A stretch of 64,000 nt of DNA from an archaeon (GTDB lineage Archaea > EX4484-52 > WAPT01): NCBI GenBank assembly GCA_029258795.1, contig JAPDKB010000002.1:124001-188000 (forward strand), in the 5' to 3' direction. Below, in pieces: positions 1 through 6,251 of this stretch (positions are counted from its first letter, which is position 1; the number at the start of each line of letters is the position of its first letter). A model generated the notes under the pieces. It searched no databases. It worked only from the letters and a program-made list of their open reading frames with translations, and had not been told where the DNA came from. Both the position numbers and the translations under genes were made by a program.

Positions 1-50
1 TCGTGTTTTCACGGTCCCGTAGCTCAGCTGGTTGGAGCGCCGGTCTTATA

Positions 51-97
51 TGACCGCGGGAGCTAAAAATAACGGCTGTTGCTCCCGTGTCTAGGCC
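51..97 (+). other. tRNA-Ile intron 1 (anticodon loop, 37/38)
   Basis: This 47-nt insert follows the purine 3' of the anticodon. It contains a strong helix, CGGGAGC (57-63) with GCTCCCG (81-87), and a shorter GAC/GTC helix (52-54/89-91) next to the exon junctions. That is roughly a bulge-helix-bulge arrangement for the archaeal splicing endonuclease, although the bulges look irregular. Confidence 0.75.
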
Positions 98-119
98 AGC
101 CGGAGGTCGGGGGTTCGAA

Positions 120-158
120 AGCCATCTAGAGAAACTGGAAAGAGAATATGGCAGAAAA
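120..158 (+). other. tRNA-Ile intron 2 (T loop, about 59/60)
   Basis: This 39-nt insert interrupts the T loop. GCCAT (121-125) pairs with ATGGC (148-152), closing the intron hairpin. Removing it restores TTCGAAT flanked by GGGGG and CCCCC. Introns at this non-canonical site are known mainly from crenarchaea and some DPANN-type genomes. Confidence 0.75.
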
Positions 159-213
159 TCCCCCCGGGACCATCCTTATTCTGCCCGCATTGATATCCTA
201 AGATTCTTAAAAT

Positions 214-1287
214 TTGGAGTATTATACTCACTATATGATAGTTACAGATGATGCGAAAGTATTGAAAGTTGAGGGGCACCAGCGGCATGGATATTTGATC
301 GTTGGTGCTAAAATTTCTCCCGATATGAAGAAATACTTGGAAACGAAAGGAGAGGCAGGATACAAACCGGCTGTCAGCTTCTCTTTAAGAAGCAAGCTGG
401 CCAGATGCGGTGCTGATGCTCGGCTATCGGGGTGGGAAATTCATGAGGACCTTCTCATGGGCAAACTGGAATATATCAATAGGGGATTGCCAATTGAATA
501 TCGTCCGGGAGATGAGATAGGGAGGTTCTTCGGATACCATCAGAAGGAAGCTTTGAGAGGGCAAGAACTGTATGATATGGTACGTAAATGGACTCCGCAA
601 GAGAGTGTCAGAATGAATCCTGAGGAATGGAACGAGTTTAGGGATTCCACAATAGCGCTGGAACTCCAACCCTACAAGGTATATGAGGTTAGGAAATCAA
701 AAGAACCAGTGAGAGCACCATATATAATCGATAGCAACGAGCTTTATCTGAAGATTAAGGAAGTAACGCCAGAAGAGGTCGTTGAGGAGCTGCCTTTCGA
801 ATCAAAAGAGCGGATGTTATCGCAGATGATGGAGGATAAGTCCCTTAAGGACACACTGTTCTGGGAGTGGCTTGCCATACAGCTATCCAAGAATGGCTTC
901 TGTGTTGTGGAAAGCGTGGCTGAGATCGAGATTCCCGAAGGACATTATGGTCTGATACCAAGAAGGACTTCACTCTGGGGCAGCACCAATCAAGCATCTT
1001 CAGTCATAGTTGATCCTGCTCCCAAGTTTCAGGGCAAGCTACTCTATGAGATCGTTTCGGGCACGCCGGGAGAGCATCTCTCTCCAAAACGCTACGGATA
1101 CCTGCGCATCTATCCAGATACGCTCTCCCACACAGAAGAGCGCTACAGACCGGAAAAGCCGGAGAAGATGGAAACAAGGAGGGAAAGGAAGGAGAGAATG
1201 ACGACCATCTCCACAGGCGTGGCAGCATGTCCATGGCGTGGAAGATGTGAGGAGGAATCAGTTGAGGAAATTCTGGGAATGATATAG
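214..1287 (+). CDS. Duplicated dUTPase/dCTP-deaminase-like protein
   Basis: This 357-residue protein appears to carry two divergent copies of the dUTPase/dCTP deaminase fold. The first, roughly residues 20-113, has LRSKLARCGADAR followed by a GKLEYINRG strand and PGDEIGRFF, matching the family order RSS-motif, DPG/LEL strand and PG-x-IGQL. The second, about 225-300, has IPRRTSLWG and then VIVDPAPKFQGKLLYEI, like RSSLGR and iDPGfeGkitLEL. Key motifs are degenerate, so catalytic activity on dUTP or dCTP is uncertain. The C-terminal 50 residues are basic and end in a short CPWRGRC segment. An alternative ATG lies at 235. It sits between the tRNA and orc1. Confidence 0.55.
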   Translation: MEYYTHYMIVTDDAKVLKVEGHQRHGYLIVGAKISPDMKKYLETKGEAGYKPAVSFSLRSKLARCGADARLSGWEIHEDLLMGKLEYINRGLPIEYRPGDEIGRFFGYHQKEALRGQELYDMVRKWTPQESVRMNPEEWNEFRDSTIALELQPYKVYEVRKSKEPVRAPYIIDSNELYLKIKEVTPEEVVEELPFESKERMLSQMMEDKSLKDTLFWEWLAIQLSKNGFCVVESVAEIEIPEGHYGLIPRRTSLWGSTNQASSVIVDPAPKFQGKLLYEIVSGTPGEHLSPKRYGYLRIYPDTLSHTEERYRPEKPEKMETRRERKERMTTISTGVAACPWRGRCEEESVEEILGMI

Positions 1288-1331
1288 CTTATGATTATGT
1301 TTTATACTTTTTCTCATCCAAAAATTCTCAC

Positions 1332-2342
1332 ATGGTTGATGATGGAGGCATCATTATTAAGGAAGAGGTGTTCGAGGAAGCTTATATACCATCCCGAATG
1401 CTTCACCGGGAGGGGCAAATTCGGGAAGTGGCGAGATGTCTTGAGCCGGTGGTGGAAGGAAGAAGAGCGCTCAACCTGTTTCTTTATGGTCCGCCGGGCA
1501 CGGGTAAAACCACCCTTGTGAAATACATGTTCGATGATCTCTCATCAAGAAGCATGAAGTTCAAGCCGATCTACATAAACTGCTGGGAGCGCAACAGCAA
1601 GCATGCTGTAGCATCGGCATTGCTGAGCAGCGTTGACCCTCTGGCTCCACTCAAGAGAACTCCGGCTGAATTGCTTGAGGACTTTCTCGGGAGTGTGGAG
1701 AGAAAGGAGTACAACGTTGTTGTGTGTCTGGACGAGGTGGACAGAATGGAGGATAAGGACATGCTCTATGATCTCTCTCGAGCCGGGATAGGGCTTGTGC
1801 TCGTCTCCAACGATCCCTACGCGCTCGTTGACCTTGACCCGCGCATAAAGAGCTCCCTCTTTCTCAACTTCGTGGAATTCCCGAAGTACAGGCCGGACGA
1901 GCTCGTTGACATTCTTAAGGACAGGGCTGAAATCGGACTGAGACCGGGAGCCATAGAGCCCCATTTGCTGCGGGTCATAGCTGTGAGTGCTGAAGGGGAT
2001 GCACGGGTTGCCATAGCCACGCTGAGGAACGCTGCCAAGCTTGCTGAAAGCAGAGGAGCAAGCAAGATAGAAAAGGATGATGTGATGCAGTCCGTTAAGG
2101 CAGCCAGAAAGCTCAAGGTGCAGCAGATATTAAGCACGCTGAATGAAGAAATGCGGCTCCTTTATTCAATTGTGGAGGAGCACGGCGAGATAAGCTCAGC
2201 GGAGCTTTACCAGATTTACAGGGAGCGCAGCAAGAAGCCGGTGGCTGAGAGAACCTACCGAAATTACATGGACAGGCTGGTTGAGCTGAAGCTTGTGAAA
2301 GCTGAGGGAGATGTGAGGTGGAGGAGGTATAAGGTAGTGTGA
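1332..2342 (+). CDS. cdc6: Orc1/Cdc6-type replication initiator (AAA+ ATPase)
   Basis: Archaeal Orc1/Cdc6 proteins bind origin repeats and load the MCM helicase. The 336-residue product has Walker A GPPGTGKTT at about 53-61 and Walker B VVVCLDEVD at about 129-137. A sensor-1 region follows (LVLVSNDPYALVDLD), then a sensor-2-like helix EGDARVAIATLRNAAKLA, and a C-terminal winged helix from about residue 265 (SAELYQIYRERSKKPVAERTYR region). It is somewhat shorter than the usual roughly 400 residues because the N-terminal extension is brief. I see no clear origin-recognition repeats in the short flanking gaps, so this locus is not necessarily an origin. Confidence 0.9.
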   Translation: MVDDGGIIIKEEVFEEAYIPSRMLHREGQIREVARCLEPVVEGRRALNLFLYGPPGTGKTTLVKYMFDDLSSRSMKFKPIYINCWERNSKHAVASALLSSVDPLAPLKRTPAELLEDFLGSVERKEYNVVVCLDEVDRMEDKDMLYDLSRAGIGLVLVSNDPYALVDLDPRIKSSLFLNFVEFPKYRPDELVDILKDRAEIGLRPGAIEPHLLRVIAVSAEGDARVAIATLRNAAKLAESRGASKIEKDDVMQSVKAARKLKVQQILSTLNEEMRLLYSIVEEHGEISSAELYQIYRERSKKPVAERTYRNYMDRLVELKLVKAEGDVRWRRYKVV

Positions 2343-2356
2343 GAATAGGAACAACT

Positions 2357-2800
2357 TCAAGTCAATCCATACTCTTTTAGAAAGGTCTTGATTTCCTCCT
2401 CCCTCTTCATCAAATTCTCCACCGGCAGAAACAGCGGCTCCAGCTTTTCTATTTCCTCCCAGCTTTTCCACTCCCATCCCTCACATTTCTCTGGCTCCAT
2501 GACTTTTGGCTCACCACTTTTCCATCTTGCGATCATCCAGACGGTTATGTAGTGCTTACCCTCCTTCTCAAACACGTCGTTGGTGGCTGTCAGAAACCTG
2601 ATGTCAGCGATCTCTACTCCAGCTTCCTCTCTAACCTCTCTTCTCGCACATTCCTCAAAACTCTCTCCAAATTCCAAATGCCCTCCGGGCGTGTGCCACG
2701 TGCCATGGCCATGGCTTGTGGATTTCCTTTTACCAATCAAGAGCTTTCCGTCCTTAACGACTATAACCGCAACACCAACTCTTGGCCTGTCTCCTGACAT
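2357..2800 (-). CDS. NUDIX hydrolase
   Basis: The NUDIX signature is complete: GGHLEFGESFEECARREVREEAGVE matches G-x5-E-x7-R-E-U-x-E-E-x-G-U. These enzymes hydrolyse nucleoside diphosphates linked to another moiety; the substrate cannot be told here. Overall length (about 147 residues) and the HGTWHTPGGHLEFGE context resemble the MutT/NUDT15-like subgroup that can clean oxidised nucleotides, but this is only a resemblance. The start is taken at MSGDRPRVG; an upstream ATG at 2821 would add seven residues. It is convergent with orc1, with 14 bp between the stops. Confidence 0.85.
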   Translation of the reverse strand: MSGDRPRVGVAVIVVKDGKLLIGKRKSTSHGHGTWHTPGGHLEFGESFEECARREVREEAGVEIADIRFLTATNDVFEKEGKHYITVWMIARWKSGEPKVMEPEKCEGWEWKSWEEIEKLEPLFLPVENLMKREEEIKTFLKEYGLT

Positions 2801-2867
2801 TAATTCTGACTGGAAACTCAAAAGTTAAATGTTTAAAAAGCCCACCGAACTTCTAGGAGGTGGTGTC

Positions 2868-3095
2868 ATGGAAAATGAAAAAATCCTCGAAGCGCTGAAG
2901 GATCTGATCTGGATAAATGCGGTCATAGCCACCGAAATAATCCGGGTGGTGGAGAACACGAAAGCTGCTCTTGGTTCTGATGTGCCAGCAAGCTGTAAAG
3001 ATGAGCACAGGCAGATACTCCAGAAGGTTATAGAGCTGGCGGAGAAATGGAGGAAAGAAGATATTTTGAGGGAGCACAATCTCAAACATCCTTGA
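2868..3095 (+). CDS. Small helical protein of unknown function
   Basis: A 75-residue product beginning MENEKILEALKDLIW. The start is fixed by a strong Shine-Dalgarno AGGAGGTG at 2851-2858, so the longer frame opening at 2829 is unlikely. The protein is predicted to be mostly helical with two conserved-looking parts, an N-terminal amphipathic helix and a C-terminal charged helix around IELAEKWRKED. There is a single Cys. I recognise no family. Its stop is 6 bp from the convergent end of lplB. Confidence 0.6.
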   Translation: MENEKILEALKDLIWINAVIATEIIRVVENTKAALGSDVPASCKDEHRQILQKVIELAEKWRKEDILREHNLKHP

Positions 3096-3101
3096 TCCGA
3101 G

Positions 3102-3389
3102 CTATTTAAGCACTTCCCTCACCACATCAACAAAATCCTGTACGGAAGCGCCCACAACAACAACATCCGTAGAAGAGAACCACTTTTCAACAGCTTTTCC
3201 GACCTCGCTTACGTTCACCCCTTTGAGAAAGTTCTCCAGCTCCACTATTTTCTCTTCAGGATGCATGAAGAAATCTCCGGTTATCCTGATATCCTCGATC
3301 TTGTCGTCATCAACAACAACCCTAACCCTTATTAGTTTACCTCCAGCAACCTTTTTCTCAGCTCTTTTTTCTACCTCCAAAAGTTCCAC
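3102..3389 (-). CDS. lplB: Lipoate-protein ligase accessory subunit (LplB, C-terminal domain)
   Basis: This 95-residue protein matches the separate C-terminal domain of lipoate-protein ligase: AEKKVAGGKLIRVRV, then DDKIEDIRITGDFF and the HPEEKIVELE helix. In Thermoplasma acidophilum the ligase is split into LplA and LplB and both are needed to adenylate lipoate and transfer it. The GTG start lies inside the 3' end of lplA (about 19 bp overlap), so translation is probably coupled. It is the last gene of the operon that also encodes a lipoyl acceptor protein. Confidence 0.85.
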   Translation of the reverse strand: MELLEVEKRAEKKVAGGKLIRVRVVVDDDKIEDIRITGDFFMHPEEKIVELENFLKGVNVSEVGKAVEKWFSSTDVVVVGASVQDFVDVVREVLK

Positions 3390-4153
3390 CCCCGTGTTGA
3401 GTACTTTTCGTTATAGAGCTTCTCAGCAAGCTCCAGCTCGTAAGGAGTGAGCTTTCCATCCACGAACCTGACTCCAAGCACATCTTCAAACGATTCTCTC
3501 ATCAAGCTTGAAAATTCATCGAAGGACGGCACGTAGCCCAACTGCTCTTTTACCGTGGTCACCACCCTTTTAAGATCATCCACAACCTTGTCCTTAAGCT
3601 TTTCCCTGCTTATTTTCAGCACGTTGAGCATCGTATCAACATCGAAATCCAGCAGAATGGTGCCGTGCTGAAACACCACACCTTTCTTGCGGGTTTGTGC
3701 GTTGCCCGAGATTTTTCTGCCCGCAACCACCACATCGTTCACGGGCCTGAACGAAGCATCCATACCCAGCTTTTTGAGCGCATCGATTATCGGCTGACAC
3801 AACACCCCGTATGATGTAACGATATCCCTCAGCTCGGGCATGAAGTTCTCCGGAATAATGATCGAATAGTTCAGCTCGCCTTCCGGATACTTGTACACGG
3901 CTCCACCCCCCGTCATCCTTCTGAAGATTCTTATGCTGTGCTGCACACAGTACTCCACATTCACCTCCTCCTCCACACTCTGAAAGAATCCGATTGCTAC
4001 AGCCCTTTCCGGCCACGGATGAATGTAGAGGGAAGGCATGCTTTTGCCTTCGGCAACAGCAATCATCACAGCTTCATCTACAGCCATCTGATGGTACGAA
4101 TCCTTTATTTCCGGCAGCTCCACAAATCTGAAGGACGGCAAAGCCATACACAT
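3371..4153 (-). CDS. lplA: Lipoate-protein ligase large subunit (LplA)
   Basis: This enzyme attaches lipoate through lipoyl-AMP to a lysine of a carrier protein in the cytoplasm. The approximately 260-residue protein carries the ligase signature RRMTGGGAVY (the RRxTGGGAV lipoate-binding loop), ELNYSI, and NDVVVAGRKISGNAQ with the catalytic-type lysine. The C-terminal domain is missing from this chain and is supplied by lplB downstream, as in Thermoplasma. The start is ATG 4153 (or 4147), overlapping the end of the upstream flavoprotein gene. The likely substrate is the H-like lipoyl protein in the same operon. Confidence 0.92.
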   Translation of the reverse strand: MCMALPSFRFVELPEIKDSYHQMAVDEAVMIAVAEGKSMPSLYIHPWPERAVAIGFFQSVEEEVNVEYCVQHSIRIFRRMTGGGAVYKYPEGELNYSIIIPENFMPELRDIVTSYGVLCQPIIDALKKLGMDASFRPVNDVVVAGRKISGNAQTRKKGVVFQHGTILLDFDVDTMLNVLKISREKLKDKVVDDLKRVVTTVKEQLGYVPSFDEFSSLMRESFEDVLGVRFVDGKLTPYELELAEKLYNEKYSTRGWNFWR

Positions 4154-5526
4154 CACTTCAGTTCAAGCTTCTTTCTGCATGCCATTGCAAGTTTTTCCAC
4201 TATGTGGAACACGTCCGAAACGAGCGGGTGGTAGTTGAACATGTACTCCTCCACATCGTAAACGCTGGCTCTGTTTCTTATCATCACACTAGCAAGATTC
4301 AGCAGTTCCGGAATGACCATGCTTCTTCCCGCTGCCTGTAGGCCGAGAAGCTTACCATCTTTACCAGAGCACACGAGCTTTACCACCTCCCTACCCTTAC
4401 CGCGTGTCGTTGAACTTACCACATAATCGAAATGTGCTCTGGCATCTTTCTCCGTGAGACCGCACCCACCAAAATAAAACCCGTCAAGCACGCTTATCCA
4501 GTTCTCCAAGAAGCCCGCATATTTCACGCTTTTCTCTCCACCGATTATTCTTGCAAGCATCATGGCTTGTTTTGCTGCAGATGGTGCAAATTTTGAGAGC
4601 GCACGTTTGCCAGTGAGAAAATGCGTAACCTCGGCACAGTCCCCGCATGCGTAAACAGAAGGGATATTCGTGCGGAACTTATCATCAACAATTATCCCCA
4701 CATCACATTCTATACCCGCCTTTCTAACCATTTCCAGATCGGGAACGAAGCCGGTGCAGTTAACTGCAAAATCAACCTTCAGCTTCTTCCCTCCTTCAAG
4801 CAAGACACTCCCATCCTTTATCCCCAGAACCCTCACACCCGTTACGACCTCCACACCCCCTCTAACCTTTTCTTCCACAACTTCCGCAATATTACTATCG
4901 AGCAAAGCGGGCAATATCGTGGGCTGAGCTTCAACCATCACAACTTTCAGTCCCCTCTTCTTCAGAGCCTCGCTCACCTCAAGTCCGATGAGACCGCTCC
5001 CAATGATTGCAACACTCTCGCTGTTACCAGCAAGTTCAATGATCCTGTCCGCATCCCTGACATTCTGAAGTTTGGTTAGAGGAACGGAACCATCGTGCTG
5101 GAGCTTTATCTTCGGCTTGGTGGCTCCGACACAGAGACAAAGAACGTCGTAACCTATTTCTCTATTCTTGCCATCGCTTTCTTCCGTTTCCACCTTAACG
5201 ATCTTCTCCCCAACGTCTATTTCTCTCAACTTCGATCCCAGCGCAACCTCAATTCCCTTCGAATTTATATCCTCCACTCCAAATCTGAAGAGATCTTTTC
5301 TGCTAACCTCTCCGGCTATATAATACGGAAGAAGGCAGGGCGAAAAGCCTATCTCATTACGCTCATTCACCAGCGTAACCTCAAACTTTCCCCGCTTGGC
5401 AAGCTCCAGAGCAAGGGTTATCCCCGCAACACCCGCGCCAATAACCACAACCCTTTTCCTGCTGAAGTTATCATCCCTTCGCATAATTTCCTTTCCCCTC
5501 GAATTCATTGAGCGCTTCCATGACAT
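4153..5526 (-). CDS. CoA-disulfide-reductase-like FAD/NAD(P)H oxidoreductase
   Basis: A two-dinucleotide-fold flavoprotein: FAD-binding GAGVAG at about residues 30-35, a second fold with AIIGSGLIGLEV near 170, and the VYACGDCAEV FAD motif near 300. A single active-site cysteine occurs in GFSPCLLPYYIAGEV (Cys64 in the longest frame), the hallmark of CoA disulfide reductases, NADH oxidases and NAD(P)H:persulfide reductases. The paired cysteines of dihydrolipoamide dehydrogenase are absent. So it probably handles a mixed disulfide or persulfide. The real start may be internal, near MRRDDNFSRKR. It overlaps ahpD by 56 bp at its 5' end and lplA at its 3' end. Confidence 0.85.
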   Translation of the reverse strand: MSWKRSMNSRGKEIMRRDDNFSRKRVVVIGAGVAGITLALELAKRGKFEVTLVNERNEIGFSPCLLPYYIAGEVSRKDLFRFGVEDINSKGIEVALGSKLREIDVGEKIVKVETEESDGKNREIGYDVLCLCVGATKPKIKLQHDGSVPLTKLQNVRDADRIIELAGNSESVAIIGSGLIGLEVSEALKKRGLKVVMVEAQPTILPALLDSNIAEVVEEKVRGGVEVVTGVRVLGIKDGSVLLEGGKKLKVDFAVNCTGFVPDLEMVRKAGIECDVGIIVDDKFRTNIPSVYACGDCAEVTHFLTGKRALSKFAPSAAKQAMMLARIIGGEKSVKYAGFLENWISVLDGFYFGGCGLTEKDARAHFDYVVSSTTRGKGREVVKLVCSGKDGKLLGLQAAGRSMVIPELLNLASVMIRNRASVYDVEEYMFNYHPLVSDVFHIVEKLAMACRKKLELK

Positions 5527-5839
5527 GCTGCAAGTACATCAGCGCTGGACCACCGCCCATCAACACGGCAACCCATGCCGCCTCCAGAATCTCTGCTCTC
5601 GTTGCACCGGCGTCCATTGCGTTCTTAACGTGCAGAACTATGCACGACTTGCACTGCGATTTCACGGCAAGCGCTACGGATATGAGTTCCTTCACCTTTT
5701 TTGAAAGTACGCCATCCTTCTCGCACACCTCCAGCAAATTCTGAAATGCTTCCCAGTGCTCAGCGTTTTCTTTCCCTATCAATCCGATGTTTCTGATAAT
5801 CTTTCTCATGAGATCTTCATACTCTCCCATTGCAACCAC
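5471..5839 (-). CDS. AhpD-like carboxymuconolactone-decarboxylase-fold disulfide protein
   Basis: A 122-residue all-helical AhpD-family protein. The redox motif is intact: Glu51, then Cys63 and Cys66 in SQCKSC, and His70, matching the AhpD proton-relay arrangement. AhpD proteins accept electrons from a dihydrolipoyl protein and pass them to a peroxidase; in mycobacteria the chain runs Lpd, lipoyl-SucB, AhpD, AhpC. Here the gene sits directly between a lipoyl-domain gene and a flavoprotein disulfide reductase gene, which supports the same kind of relay. No AhpC peroxidase is in the window. Confidence 0.85.
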   Translation of the reverse strand: MVAMGEYEDLMRKIIRNIGLIGKENAEHWEAFQNLLEVCEKDGVLSKKVKELISVALAVKSQCKSCIVLHVKNAMDAGATRAEILEAAWVAVLMGGGPALMYLQHVMEALNEFEGKGNYAKG

Positions 5840-5852
5840 CTCAATTCGATAC

Positions 5853-6251
5853 TCACCCTTCAGCGAGCATTCTTCTTTTTTCTTCCGCAGTATGAAGCGC
5901 TTTCAGCTCCCCCTCATTCTCAAGCTTAACCTTCATTATCCAGCTTCCATATGGATCGTGGTTTATGCGCGAGGGCTCGTCAAACAGCTCCTCATTGACA
6001 TCAACTATCTCTCCGCTTACAGGGCTTGAAATATGCCCGCTCCACTTTATCGCTTCAAGCGAAACGTACACATCACCTTTTTTTATCCTTTTTCCTTTTT
6101 CCGGCAGTTTTACGAACACAAACTCATCAACTTTTTTCACCGCCGGCTCAATTAATCCGACGCTAACAACACCATCTTTCTCAACCTTCACCCACGAGTA
6201 CTCATCATCGTAGAGCAGGTCTTCGGGCAGGTTGAACTCTCCGCTCATCAC
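5853..6251 (-). CDS. Lipoyl-carrier protein, GcvH/LbpA-like
   Basis: A 132-residue H-protein fold. The lipoylation hairpin is SLEAIKWSGHISSPVSGE with Lys69 aligned to the lipoyl lysine of glycine cleavage H protein (ESVKAASDIYSPVSG), and the C-terminus has INHDPYGSWIMKV like the family PYG-x-GW motif. No glycine cleavage P or T genes are in the window. Its neighbours are thiol-redox proteins and a dedicated lipoate ligase, so a role as a redox or sulfur carrier (as for LbpA of the sulfur-oxidising sHdr system) is more likely than glycine cleavage. It overlaps the upstream gene by an ATGA junction. Confidence 0.85.
   Translation of the reverse strand: MMSGEFNLPEDLLYDDEYSWVKVEKDGVVSVGLIEPAVKKVDEFVFVKLPEKGKRIKKGDVYVSLEAIKWSGHISSPVSGEIVDVNEELFDEPSRINHDPYGSWIMKVKLENEGELKALHTAEEKRRMLAEG

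Larger units (their letters stand above)
13..172 (+). tRNA. tRNA-Ile (anticodon UAU) with two introns
   Basis: A full cloverleaf can be folded after removing two inserts. Acceptor GGTCCCG (13-19) pairs with CGGGACC (165-171), discriminator A172. The D stem is GCTC/GAGC (22-25/35-38), the anticodon stem CCGGT (40-44) with GCCGG (99-103), the variable loop AGGTC, and the T stem GGGGG (109-113) with CCCCC (160-164). The spliced anticodon loop reads CTTATAA, so the anticodon is TAT, decoding AUA. No CCA is encoded. Inserts: 51-97 after position 37 and 120-158 in the T loop after position 59. Most archaea read AUA with a CAU tRNA modified to agmatidine, so UAU is unusual. Exact splice sites are inferred from the cloverleaf. 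Confidence 0.85.

Noticed and set aside
1288-1331. Replication origin beside orc1
   Set aside because: The gaps are very short and no repeated origin-recognition boxes or strongly AT-rich unwinding element are visible.
4621-5511. Plus-strand open frames within the flavoprotein gene
   Set aside because: They are shadows of a well-conserved minus-strand gene, with no ribosome-binding site and no family motifs.
4153-5526. Dihydrolipoamide dehydrogenase
   Set aside because: The flavoprotein has one active-site Cys (SPCLLPYY), not the CxNxGCxP pair, so it belongs to the CoA-disulfide-reductase-like group.
5853-6251. Glycine cleavage system
   Set aside because: An H-like protein is present, but GcvT and GcvP are not in the window and the operon partners are thiol-redox proteins.
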